Of a stretch of DNA of 64,000 nucleotides, positions 12,155-23,389 are shown in pieces (the stretch's first letter is position 1; each line of letters opens with the position of its first letter). The notes under the pieces are model-generated. The model had not been told where the DNA came from. It saw only the letters and a program-made list of their open reading frames with translations, and searched no databases. The translations under genes and the position numbers were made by a program. The DNA comes from Litoditis marina (Eukaryota > Nematoda > Chromadorea > Rhabditida > Rhabditidae): the NCBI GenBank assembly GCA_964036275.1, contig OZ038439.1, positions 10,558,904-10,622,903 of the forward strand. Direction: 5' to 3'.

Positions 12155-13247
12155 TTCGGAAGATCCTGAGAGTTGAAAGACCTGTGCAAACAGTTCAGGC
12201 GTTTCCGAGGGACGTTTCCAGGTCGGCTTCCACGTTTCCAGGATCGGCGAGGGACCTTTCCAGGAAAAACCGGTTGGAGGATAATAAAACTATCTGTCGA
12301 TGTAACAGTTTTCTGTCGAATATTTATTTGGAATATGAGTATCAACAATAACAGGTGTGGGTGCCTCTTATAAAGGCAAACCTTATTAGTATTCTATAAC
12401 AAAACAACAACAATGCGTCAATCCTGTGTTGATTCAATGGTCATATTGGAAAAATGTCGGGGAGGCCGAATCCCGACAGAAAGAAATGCAATATTGGAAA
12501 ATTGTAGAGAAATACACACATGCGTTATCTACGTAGACATGAAGACTTGAATATAACTTCTCTTGAAGTGGGGTATTATTACGCTGAGGAGACTTGCGAT
12601 GATTCGCTGGAGCAAGTGTAACGAGACGTCATGTGGGTTACCATTTCAAACTGCTCGACACCTCAAGCACGTTAACAACACAATCCTGTATTTGTTAACG
12701 ACATTGCCTAATAATATGAATAAAAATTCGTTCGCATAGGTGAAGCACAGTACGAATTATAAAAGTATCATAAGAAATGATAAGAGTACCTAAGACGTGT
12801 ACGGATCCCAAGGGGTTGCGTGTGGAAGACGCATTCAAAACACAAATAGGGGACGACAGTAGTATATATAACGTTCTATGACCCGCTGTGAGCGTCAAAA
12901 ACCATTCAAAGAGCAAGTTGGTACTGTTATTTTGAAACTCCCAGATGCCAATGAAACAAGTCTTGTCAATTGCCACTCTGAAAAAACCAATTCAGTATTT
13001 TCAGTTCATAAAATCGTGCTACTTCATTCTCAGAGAACAATTCACTTTTGTCATTTGGAAATATACCGTGTATTTCTCGAAGCGACCTTCAAACAACCTC
13101 CGGACATATGAAATATTACTCTCAAAGAACAAACCAAAATAAGAGGGACAGCTTGTCATTTCACTTTCAACCTCAAATAACCCTTGTTCCTTCAAGAATG
13201 CAGAACACAGAAGATTGCAGAACACACAAAAAACTTCACGTGACTAT
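12155..13247. other. Intergenic: ALP-A upstream and SGNH downstream
   Basis: Should contain the ALP-A promoter and the 3' end of the SGNH gene, but no clear TATA or regulatory site was found. 12195-12270 has short direct repeats around GGGACGTTTCCAGG. A plus-strand frame at 12878-13111 (77 codons) looks peptide-like but matches no family I know. AATAAA-like words on the minus strand are not diagnostic. Confidence 0.4.
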
Positions 13248-13267
13248 TCATTTTACTTCTAGTATAA
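13233..13267. mobile_element. Half of a family-1 MITE (one terminal repeat)
   Basis: CACGTGACTATTCATTTTACTTCTAGTATA matches the right terminal repeat of the family-1 MITE (compare 32049-32080); the other half is absent. On the minus strand it supplies the last codons and TGA stop of the SGNH gene. Confidence 0.65.
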
Positions 13268-15168
13268 CACATTTCACGTCTGAGGGCAGACGAACTCGTT
13301 GTTTCCCGTGAGGCGACAGGTGCAGTCCGTCCGTGAAGAAGACCACTCCATTCGTGCCGTCGTAGAAGCTGAAGGTGCCGTTCATGGTCAGCGCCGGCAT
13401 CAAGTCAATCATCTCGCATTTTTCACAGCTCTCCAGCAGCTCGGCCAACATTCGACGAGCGACTTTGTAGCCAGGGACTCCTTCCAGAGAGGACTGGAAA
13501 ACCAATATTGACGAATCTTTCTCTTACTGCTTTCTCTATCTCTTTGTCCGCTCACTTTTCCGCTAGGTCTTTCCTCATCTTTCTCTTTCATACCTCGTTC
13601 TGTGTCTGCTCAGTTTTCTGCTCTCTTTCTGTGTCTCACTTTCTTCTCTATCTCTCTCTCTCTTTTCATCTATCTTTCTATGTCTGCTCACTTTACTGTT
13701 CTATCTCTCTTCCCACTCTGTTCTATCTCTCTCGTCTTTCCCCTCTGTCTCTTTTCCTATGTGGGTCTCTCTCTCAAACCTACCTGTTTTGGAAGTGCTC
13801 CTTTGTGAAGCCACACATCGAGTATTCTACTGAGTTTCATATTGCTTTCAGGCATCGCATTCAAAAAGTTGATTTTGTCCTTTACTGATTTCGTGAAGTC
13901 CTGTAGTCTCTTCTTCGCATTCGTCATATTTCTGTCCATTTTGGTCAACGCATATCTCAAAAAATGATTTGATGAAAATAATCGTGACAAACCCTTTCGA
14001 CGACGTCAGAAGTAACTAAGAAATAATGAAGTATATCAAGGTGTAAAAGGTGGTTTTCAATAGCAACATCATATTCATTTTATGAACAATCCTCATTTCA
14101 TCTGCATTTCCGTGTTGCTTCTGTTATTCAATAATGATTCAATTAACTTTTATCACCTGATCACCAGAAGTAGTACGTCCGGCTTGGTCTTCTCAGTCCT
14201 GGCCACAGCTTGCTTGTATGGATCTAAACATCTTCCTTCTGGCATTCTCAACAAAAAGTCACAACCTGAACATTTCGCATCATAGAAAGAAGTATAACAC
14301 GACTGCAAAATGGAACGACGCGACTGTATTGAGTTGGTGGTAATTCGTTGATTCATGGCACTGACGTCAGTGATTCCATCAAACATCGCTGCAGCCCATA
14401 AACATATCACAACCTCGTGTTCTGTGAATACAACGACAAATACAGTAAGTTTTCTAATTTTTTTTTTACTTTAGACACAAAAATTCGAGCAGCACTTTCT
14501 TTGACATAACTTCCAGGTGTGTAAGCATATTAAAAGCTTTTGCCATCCGCCATTTGCATAGAGAGTTAATTGAGTCTCCGTGAGTTAAATTAGAAAAGAA
14601 AATAACAGGATAGAATAATTCAATGAAATTGTTTTGCTGCGATTCAGTGCAGACCCCCTCATCAGCCTCACATTACTTCATCAATGTGTTCCTTGTTGAT
14701 GAAGTGAAGATTCTATCGCGGCAGTCAGGAATCTTTTGCGGCTCATGTGGAGCTTCCACCGGACGGTAAACATCCAACCCTGCTATAGTTGTCGCTCAAG
14801 AAAAGGCGGGGGTACACTGAATATTCATCTTTGTGCAGTGTAAAAACACACATATACGATTCGCCAGCAAATCACTATGAGCCCATTTGGTGTAGTGGTT
14901 ACCGTCCGCGCCTCCCAAACTTTTGGGGACAGTTCGAGTCTCACAGGGGGATGCATTTTTCTTATCTCCCATCGCAACGTTTGGGAACATAAAGATCTGT
15001 AAGCTTTTTATTAGACATACATCGCTCTTTTTCAACAAGAAACATGCCTGCTGTCGAAAACATCTTCATGGGCTCCGACGTATTAGCGCAGTTGTCATAT
15101 ATGATTGGTGCAAGGTTGGGGGCGTAGCTGTTACCAACTATCATCAGCGAACGATTACCACTTGTATT
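13248..15168 (-). CDS. SGNH hydrolase domain, OAC-like (partial model)
   Basis: Exons 15168-15037 (3' end uncertain), 14302-14157, 13955-13784 and 13493-13248 join in frame. The first codes MIVGNSYAPNL with the nucleophile Ser; the middle ones code CLDPYKQAVARTE, KPDVLLLVIRYAL and LDVWLHKGALP; the last codes FTDGLHLSPHGKQR with the D-x-x-H pair. This order (GNSY, Cys-rich stretch, PDVLL, DxLHLS) is that of the C-terminal SGNH domain of nematode OAC-type membrane O-acyltransferases, which move acyl groups on extracytoplasmic substrates. No acyltransferase-3 membrane domain was found upstream, so this may be a truncated, stand-alone or incompletely read gene. The donor after MFSTAG is weak: a GC donor or GTTGAA would be needed. 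The C-terminal ILEVK and stop come from a MITE end. Confidence 0.6.
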
Positions 15169-16100
15169 CTGGAAAGCAAAGTTTACATGGAGAACACACA
15201 GCATGGTACGCGAAATTTGAGAGCTTGAAATGATTTATGTGGGTGTCAAATTTCAATTCAATAAGCCCCCATGCTCAGTTCAACAAACAGCTTGAATGAA
15301 AACCCATCTGAAAGTGCTTCCCCTAGGATTCTAGTTGCTCATCATTTTTTGACCAAACTTGTGAGTAGATCACGTGCATTTATCGTGAGCTCAGCTAGAA
15401 TTCAATATAAAACGGCATGCATTGTTATAATAGCGCATGACCTGCATCTACCTGTGAGGAACTGACATTGACTATATTTTCACATTTTTTTTATTTCACA
15501 TATTTATTCATGCACTTAGCTTCGTTTCGAGGCGGTGATCATCATACATATCACAGATCTTTGTAGCAGCAGCTTCTTCTGAGGTTGGTCTCTTTCCTTC
15601 ATAGAAGACTTCATGGTGAACTTGAAATGATTTCTGTGGGTATCGAATTCCAAATTGTTCTCTTCTTTCTCTTATGGCATTGATCCAGTGACATGGGAGA
15701 AACTTCTTGAAGAAAGGGGAAGAGACTGCTCGTGAACATGCATTCCTGTATATTATCTGTATGTGAACATATTAGGTTACTCTACTTGAACAAAAGTATT
15801 CGGAGTTTTCTGAGAATGATATAAGTACTTAAATGTGCCGAGTAAGGTCGCAGTCATACTTTTCACGTGGATGTTCAACGCTGGCGTTGATAGTAGAGAA
15901 AACATGCGTCACGATTCAATTAGCGTTAACGCTGGCGTCAATCAACAGTCATGTTTTGTTCACGCTCAAACGTTGACGTAAAAAGTATGTAAGCGGCCTA
16001 ACAGATGTACTCAAAATCATATTTACAAACGAAAACTCAAAATCTTTTTGAATCAGGATCGGAACGATCGAGATTCAAAACAACTTAGCATGTATATTTG
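15169..16100. other. Region upstream of the SGNH exons, unresolved
   Basis: A minus-strand open stretch at about 15530-15745 reads FLPCHWINAIRERREQF, then SFQVHHEVFYEGKRP and CDMYDDHRLETKL. It resembles real coding sequence, but I do not recognise the family. Its last part recurs at 33765-33800 (CDTYDGHRLETT), which suggests a mobile or repeated gene. 15222-15262 partly repeats 15618-15655. No start codon or joining exon could be fixed. Confidence 0.35.
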
Positions 16101-16107
16101 AACTATG

Positions 16108-18655
16108 GATAATATATGGGGCACGGTTCCAAAACACGAGTCAAATGCAGCGAATGGGGACGGGTTAGGGACGGGGTATGGGGTACGGTACCAAAACACG
16201 GGTCGAATGCAGCGAATGGGGACGGGTTAGGGGCGGAGTATGGGGTACGGTACCAAAACACGGGTTAAATGCAGCGAATGAACACGGGTTAGGGACGAGG
16301 TATGGGGTACGGTACCAAAACACGGGTCAAATGCAACGAATGGAGACGGGTTAGGGGCGGAGTATGGGGTACGGTACCAAAACACGGGTTAAATGCAGCG
16401 AATGAACACGGGTTAGGGACGAGGTATGGGGTACGGTACCAAAACACGGGTCAAATGCAACGAATGGAGACGGGTTAGGAACGGGGTATGGGGTACGGTA
16501 TCAAAGAACGGATCAAATGCAACAAATTGGGGCGGGGTAGGGACGGGGTATGGGAAACGGTACCAAAACTCGGGTTTATTGTACAATCGTCCCCCCCCCC
16601 CTTGAGGCGAAATAGGTTGGAATCCGACCCGTAGTACAATCGCCCCCCACCCCTAGGGGGGGGGGGGGGGGGGGGGGGGGTGATTGTAAAACGTCCTTCT
16701 TTACTGCAGGTTTGGATTGAGTGGGGGGCGATTGTTAAACAGGTCCGGGGTTGTACTATTACCCCCCATTTTGTATTGTGGGGGGTGATTGTTAAACGTC
16801 GACATTGTACAATTACCCCCATTTACAATCACCCCCCATTTACAATCACCCCCCATTTACAATCACCCCCCTCTCTATAGGAAATCGTATTGGGAGGGGG
16901 GTGATAGTACTACGGGGGGACTTAAGGTGAGGGGGGGGGGGGGCAATTGTACAATTTTCCCCAAAACTCTTGTCAAATGCAACAAATGGGGCGGGGGTAG
17001 GAACTAGGAACGCGGTATGAGAAACGATATCGAAACTCGGATCAAATGCAACAAATTGGGGCGGGGTAGGGACGGGGTATGGTAAAGATAACGAAACTCG
17101 GGTCAAATGCAACAAATTGGGGCGGGGTAGGGACGGGGTATGGGAAACGGTACCAAAACTCTTGACAAATGCAACAAATGGGGCGGGGGTAGGAACGCGG
17201 TATGAGAAACAATATCGAGACTCGGATCAAATGCAACAAATTGGGGCGGGGTAGGGACGGAGTATGGGAAACGGTACCAAAACTCTTGTCAAATGCAACA
17301 AATGGGGCGGGGGTAGGAACGCGGTATGAGAAACGATATCGAAACTCGGATCAAATGCAACAAATTGGGGCGGGGTAGGGACGGGGTATGGGAAACGGTA
17401 CCAAAACTCCAGTCAAATACAACAAACGGGGCGAGGGTAGGAACGCGGTATGGGAAACTATATCGAATCTCGGGTCAAATGTAACAAATTGGGGCGGGGT
17501 AGGGACGGGGTATGGGAAATGGTACCAAAACTCCAGTCAAATACAACAAACGGGGCGAGGGTAGGAACGCGGTATGGGAGACGATATCGAATCTCGGGTC
17601 AAATGTAACAAATTGGGGCGGGGTAGGGACGGGGTATGGGAAACGGTACCAAAACTCCAGTCAAGTACAACAAACGGGGCGAGGGTAGGAACGCGGTATG
17701 GGAAACGATATCGAAACTCGGGTCAAATGCCACTAATTGGGGCGGGGTAGGGACGGGGTATGGGAAACGGTACCAAAACTCTGGTCAAATGCAACAAAAG
17801 GGGCGGGGGTAGGAACGCGGTATGGGAAACGATATCGAAACTTGCATCAAATGCAACAAATTGGGGCGGGGTAGGGACGGGGTATGGGAAATGGTACCAA
17901 AACTCCAGTCAAATGCAACAAAAGGGGCGGGGGTAGGAACGCGGTATGGGAAACGATATCGAAACTCGGATCAAATGCAACAAATTGGGGCGGGGTAGGG
18001 ACCGGGTATGGGAAACGGTACCAAAACGCGTCAAATGCAACAAAAGGGGCGGGGGTAGGAACGCGGTATGGGAAACGATATCAAAACTCGGATCAAATGC
18101 AACAAATTGGGGCGGGGTAGGGACGGGGTATGGGAAACGGTACCAAAACTCTTGTCAAATGCAACAAATGGGGCCGGGGTAGGGACGGGGTATGGGAAAC
18201 GGTACCAAAACTCCAGTCAAATGCAACAAAAGGGGCGGGGGTAGGAACGCGGTATGAGAAACAATATCGAAACTCGGATCAAATGCAACAAATTGGGGCG
18301 GGGTAGGGACGGGGTATGGGAAACGGTACCAAAACTATTGACAAATGCAACAAATGGGGCGGGGGTAGGAACGCGGTATGAGAAACAATATCGAAACTCG
18401 GATCAAATGCAACAAATTGGGGCGGGGTAGGGACGGGGTATGGGAAACGGTACCAAAACTCTTGTCAAATGCAACAAATGGGGCCGGGGTAGGGACGGGG
18501 TATGGGAAACGGTACCAAAACTCTGGTCAACTGCAACAAATGGGGCGGTGTAGGGACGGGGGTGTGGGAAACGGTACCAAAACTCTGATAAACTGCAACA
18601 AATGGGACCGGGGTAGGGACTGGAGTATGAAGTACGGTATCAAAACTGGGGTAAT
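16108..18655. repeat. Satellite array of 61- and 63-bp units
   Basis: First part (16108-16560): units of about 60 bp around GGTACGGTACCAAAACACGG. Second part (16960-18655): two unit types alternate, one with GGGAAACGGTACCAAAACTC (61 bp) and one with GAAACGATATCGAAACTCGG (63 bp), giving a period of about 123 bp. Both share TCAAATGCAACAAAT. Long frames on both strands come from the repeat and are not genes. A G-run element (16575-16960) splits the array. Confidence 0.9.
16575..16960. repeat. G/C-run element nested in the satellite
   Basis: Contains a run of more than 20 G (about 16656-16680), runs of C, and repeats of GTACAATCGCCCCCC, CATTTACAATCACCCCCC and GGGGTGATTGT. It matches the arrangement at 1150-1450 and 46140-46200, so it is an insertion of a dispersed element into the satellite. 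Confidence 0.7.
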
Positions 18656-19366
18656 GGGGGCGAGGTAACAAAATCAAAAATTGAAGGTATCACAAAAATT
18701 AAAGTGTGATGTTCCTTCTTGTATCTTGACTTCTCGACTTTGTCCAACCACCCTTTCCCAGATATCCGGGATCTGAAAATCGATGATATAGAAAATTTGT
18801 ATGAATTTCTATAATATGAAAAATGAATAATATAAAATATAGATAGGTTCATATGATAACGATATGTCAAACTACCAATAAGTAGTTGTTTACGCGTATG
18901 AACGTATGAATAACAATGAAAATGCAATGCTTCAAATAGTCTGCTAGTTCAATGATCAATGCTTAATTCTGAGTCAAATCTACTGTTGTGAAGTTCATAC
19001 CTTTTTTTTTTGATTTTTTTTTTGATTTTTAAAATTTTTGAGATCGGTGAGAAATGTAGAATTCTTTGTCCAACTTTGTACAATGTCGTCGCCCTTCTCG
19101 GAAAGTGTGCTCCCATATCGAATTCTGAAATAGAGTATCATGTTATTGGAGTTCAACATGAATCTAACTATTCTACTATACCAGAAAATGTTAACAATTT
19201 CACATTTCAATTTCACATTTCACATTTTTTCAATTAGTGAGGACCACACAGGGGGAATGAAGAATAGAATAACTCGCTCAACGATTCCGGTGGTGTAAGA
19301 ATACAACTAGAGCAATACGCAGACCATATACTGCTTTACGTCCACGTGGAAAGTGTGAACGTAGTA

Positions 19367-19486
19367 TACTGTTAGTCAAATGCAGAGGGGAACATGTTGA
19401 ACACAGCAGAATTCACAAACGTGCAATGCCAAAGTGCGCGACTACTCCTTAGAATGCTGAGTTCACGTAACAAGACTTCTAGTATA
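19367..19486. mobile_element. CACGTG MITE (family 1), diverged copy
   Basis: Starts TATACTGTTAGTCAAATG and ends ACTTCTAGTATA, with the family's ACACAGCAGAATTCACAAAC core between. The inner CACGTG of the left repeat is lost. Confidence 0.6.
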
Positions 19487-21216
19487 AATATGGTGTGATT
19501 TCTAATTTGAATCAACAAAAAAATCTTAGAATGAGATGCAAATAAAATGTGTTGAAGCGGGCCCGTACCTGAGATGAGTGACTTTGAAGATTTGTAGAGA
19601 TTCGTGGCTGGTGCGTGGTATAATGTAACTCTTCTTCGACACTTCGTTCCCTTTTGAGCGAAAACAACTGGTATAGTACATTGAGGGACTAAAATGGTTG
19701 CAAATGTAAATAAATGAATTCAGCATGAAAATAAATGGGTCTATTATACTAAGAAAAATTAACTCCTTCGGAACAATACAACATAGTTACACTAGGTTAT
19801 TCAAATTTAGGTCTGAACCACACTGTTACATTGCATTTGAATCATTTATTACGGAAGAAAAATAGAACTTGATAAATTCGTAATTTCCGCTGTGTACGAC
19901 AATTAATAGATGAAATACATTTCATAATCACCTTAATATAGTTCATAAATTTGTATCAGTCGTGACAAAAATTAACAAAAAATGTGTGCCTGTGACCTAG
20001 GGTCGCATGGTCTCTGGACTTCGATTTTCGATTTCTCTGATTTGATTTCTCTGGGATGGGTTCGCGCAGTCGGTAAATCCACCACTGAACCACTACGGCA
20101 TCACAGTCTTCAAAGAACTTCTGTTTTAACTTCTCTCGTGGGACCAAATCTGGAAATATAAGATCTTTGACTCTAATCGAGCTGACAGAGAAACTTCTGG
20201 AACGGCAATTTCTTCATCTCACTGGTTGTTATGGTAACCTATATATTTTAACCCTTATTCAGGTGATGCCCCCAAATCGGTTGCGTAAAATTAATCGTTG
20301 ATAGTAGCATTTCGAGAGGAAAAATGCTGTTGAATCGAAAGTGCTAACGTGACTTAACACCAACGATTCTCTGTTATGTGATTAAAGTTGAATTTTAATT
20401 CGCGAACTAATAAATTAATGTGTACTATTCAGAATACTTTTGAGTGCCGGCGCGACTGTATCGATTTTATTGTTCTTTGTTTAGTGATGAATTTTTCAGG
20501 CTCTGAAGACGGCAAACCTGCCGAATCGTCAGCACAAAATACACCATCATATCGCCTCGTGTTCGGTCTTATAACAAAACAAACAATACATATCAAAAAT
20601 GGCGAGGCTAAAAGACGATAGGACATGGAGAATACGGAATTTCTGCTGCTTATGCCAGTTGCCCAACAGAAAACAAGACATACTCACTTATTTTAATAGC
20701 CTATTTTCAGTCCTGCGAAAATACACAAGAACAATATGTACCTGTGGCGCAGTGTAGGTTTTCTTCTTTTCCAAACTATTTCAGACAGTCATCGTTGGAA
20801 TTCAAACCAGCTTTATGTACAGAGTCTTCAAAGAACTCTTGCTTACACACTTCTTTACTACCAAAAACAAGTCTGAAAAACGATGCATTGCTCTATGAGT
20901 ACAGGAGATATAGAAGAGGGTGCAAAACTACGATTCGAAAATCCAATACAACTTTTCTTTGCTGAATCAGCTACGCATGTTAATGCTAAATCTAGGAATT
21001 CAGTATGATTCAGCTAGAATTTATAAAAAGTAAGATAAACAAAAAAAGAAAAACTGGAAACCAACCTCTTTTAGCCGTATTTGCGAACGTTCTCTCTCCA
21101 AATGAGGTTATCTGCCAGCAGTACTTCCCTTCTTCACGTGAAACTTGTGAAACTTAAGCAGTGGTCGATGCTTATTGAATTGACAGGACAATGTCTGGAA
21201 CGAAAAATATCTAAAC

Positions 21217-21249
21217 GGGGGGGGGGGGCGGGGGGGGGGGGGGGGGGGT
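21217..21249. repeat. Poly-G run
   Basis: About 32 bases of G with a single C interruption, directly before an inverted repeat. Length is probably unstable and uncertain in the assembly. Confidence 0.8.
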
Positions 21250-21280
21250 TGCTCGGCAGTCGCTCGTCGCAGGTACAAGA

Positions 21281-21456
21281 TGGAACGTCAGATGTCTCGG
21301 TACTGTCCCGGGACGGTACCAAGAATTACGGTAGAAATGGAGCATATTTGCATAAATGACAACAAAAGACAAGAGAATGATACGCAAATATACTTCATTT
21401 CTACCGTCATCCTCGGTACCGTTCCCGGAACAGAACCGGGACATGAGACGTCCCGT
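21281..21456. repeat. Inverted repeat with GGTACC-rich arms
   Basis: Left arm 21281-21354 and right arm about 21382-21456 are imperfect reverse complements (ACGGTAGAAATGGAGCATAT versus ATATACTTCATTTCTACCGT, both followed outward by GGTACC and CCCGG words). The loop is about 27 bp. Likely a MITE. Confidence 0.7.
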
Positions 21457-23389
21457 TCTTGTCCCTGGGACAAGCCGTCGCCTCAGTGGTACGGAATCTC
21501 GACGATAATCTTTTAATGTTGATAATTGTTGATCAATAGACGCTTGATAATTCTAACCAAATTGGGGAATATTACGAAACACGTGTGTTTACCAACCACA
21601 TACTGCTCTATTCTGAAGACTTCTCATAATCAAATCAAGTTCAGAATAAGAAACGTTTTCCAAACGTGTGATTACAGTTCTATTCGATTCGTGAACTAGA
21701 GCATCCTGTTAACATACAGATTTCAACTCATACTTACTCATTCTATGTTTCTTGAAAAACTTGTTGCAAGCCATAGAACAAAGTTGTACCTGTGACCAAG
21801 TGCGGATTAGTCCCTGTCGAAATTGGTTGGACCACGGGTGAGATTCGAACCAGCCCTGTGAGCGCAACAGGCAGGCTATCTACCAATGCACCACTCTGAC
21901 TTCAGCGGCTTCGTAGAACTTCTGCTGGACGCTTTTTCACATGTAGAACCAAATCTGGAATGAAGTAAATGAAAACTCGTACAAATGTGAAAAGGATATA
22001 GAGAAAGGTGTGAAAAACTGAAAGAGTGAAAGTGGAAGTTTTGAGAAGAGGTGGTGGTCAAGTTCTTTTTGTTGTATTTGTAGTTTGATCTTAGCGAGAA
22101 CACATCGTTCCCCCATTCAAACTCGATAAAAACTACTACTTACCACATAGCCACTTGTTCATTCTTCCCACAAATGAGAGTCCAAATTTATCTGGATTGC
22201 CGATATGGTTTGAGACAAGGGTATAGGACAGGGCCTATTAACCAATAACCCGACCAAAGGTATGGAACGGGTGGTGTCTTATCCCGAGTCCCACCCCGTA
22301 AAATGGGACAAATCCCATAAAATGAGACAAAGTCCCATAAACAGGGCCGATACCCCAGAGCAGTACGGTCTTCGGGCGAGGGTTCCCCTACCGTCGCAAA
22401 CTCTGGTGCATTCTGTCACAATTCTGACTCTCAAAGTGGTACGATTGAGGAGAGAATTGAGACTTCAGGGAACAATCTGAAAAGGAATGATGGAATATAA
22501 GATTTGGCAATTTGACTCATCTGATAATTTCTGATCTCGAACAAAGTAAGTTTCAAATCTGGAATAATAGAGGTATGTGCTCATCTATGCTATTCTAATG
22601 CAACTGATTCCTAAGCAAAGTACAGATTAACTCGACATGACTTCACTACAGCTATTATATTTACTGAACTCATTCTATCCTTCTCTTCTATCTCTAGTAC
22701 TAGTATCGAGAAATTACAACATTTCATTTCGAACGTAAAACTAGCATTAAAGATTTCGATAATTACTGCATTGTGTTCATATTTCATTCTGTGACTGTAC
22801 TATCCAATGTTGTATCTCAACTTCTGGTTTCCTCTTACTTTTTCATTCGTATTTTTCATATTTTTCACGCTTTCATTTGCGTAATAAATCATCATCAAAT
22901 GTAGTATTTAGTCAAATGTAATGGAAGAACTGGATAATCACAAACAAAAACCAATTGAAATCCGAAACCAACCTCTTTCAGCCGCCTGATAGTCGAACGT
23001 TTTCTCTCCAAATGAAGTTTTCTGTCCGCAGTATTTTCTTGTTCACGCGAAACTTGTAAAACGTGAACGGCCCCGCGAATGCTAATTGAGTTGCCGGAAA
23101 ATGTCTGGAACGGCTGTTTTAATAACCTAATCTTTTTTGGGGACTGCTTTGAGGTAATTTATTTTTAGTATTGGAGTTTAATCGTGTTTCCCGTGTGGTA
23201 AAAATGAAATCAAAGAGAACCACAATATTGTGGTAAAATACAAGAAAAGCACAAATGGTCGGCTGATTGCAGTGTCTATCTGCAGAGATTCACTCTACAG
23301 TTGCCAATCTTTTCTGCTGTGTGACAAATCTATCATTTTCTGAACATGATATCAGTACACAGTGCAATAATTTATTCTAGAACCCAAAT

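Larger units (their letters stand above)
18680..23120 (-). other. Exon-like blocks present in two to three tandem copies
   Basis: Blocks bounded by acceptor-like CAG recur in the same order on the minus strand. Block a (23098-22985, and 21190-21070) begins CAG-ACATT and shares CTTCATTTGGAGAGA-like sequence with AGGTTGG at the end. Block b (21960-21900, 20870-20800, 20150-20090) begins CAG-A(T/C)TTG and contains AGAAGTTCT. Block c (21790-21735, 20745-20690, 19990-19935) begins CACAG-G(T/C)AC. A good donor GTAAGT follows 22137. Other exon-like stretches lie at 19650-19570, 19126-19030 and 18768-18690. Reading frames are not consistently open, so most copies look degenerate. They may be lost upstream exons of the SGNH gene or a separate gene family; I cannot name it. 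Confidence 0.35.

Noticed and set aside
12878..13111. 77-codon plus-strand frame
   Set aside because: Composition is plausible but no domain or splice partner; not enough to call a gene.
14877..14955. Possible tRNA gene (GGTGTAGTGGTTACCG and GTTCGAGTCTC boxes)
   Set aside because: The acceptor stem does not pair and no normal anticodon loop forms; probably a tRNA-derived remnant. The same holds for the region near 21840-21900.
16108..18655. CRISPR-like direct repeats
   Set aside because: Units are contiguous with no unique spacers, and the genome is animal.
17884..18668. Plus-strand frames of 78-96 codons with CNK and VWET repeats
   Set aside because: Satellite units keep frames open on both strands; no start context or splice sites.
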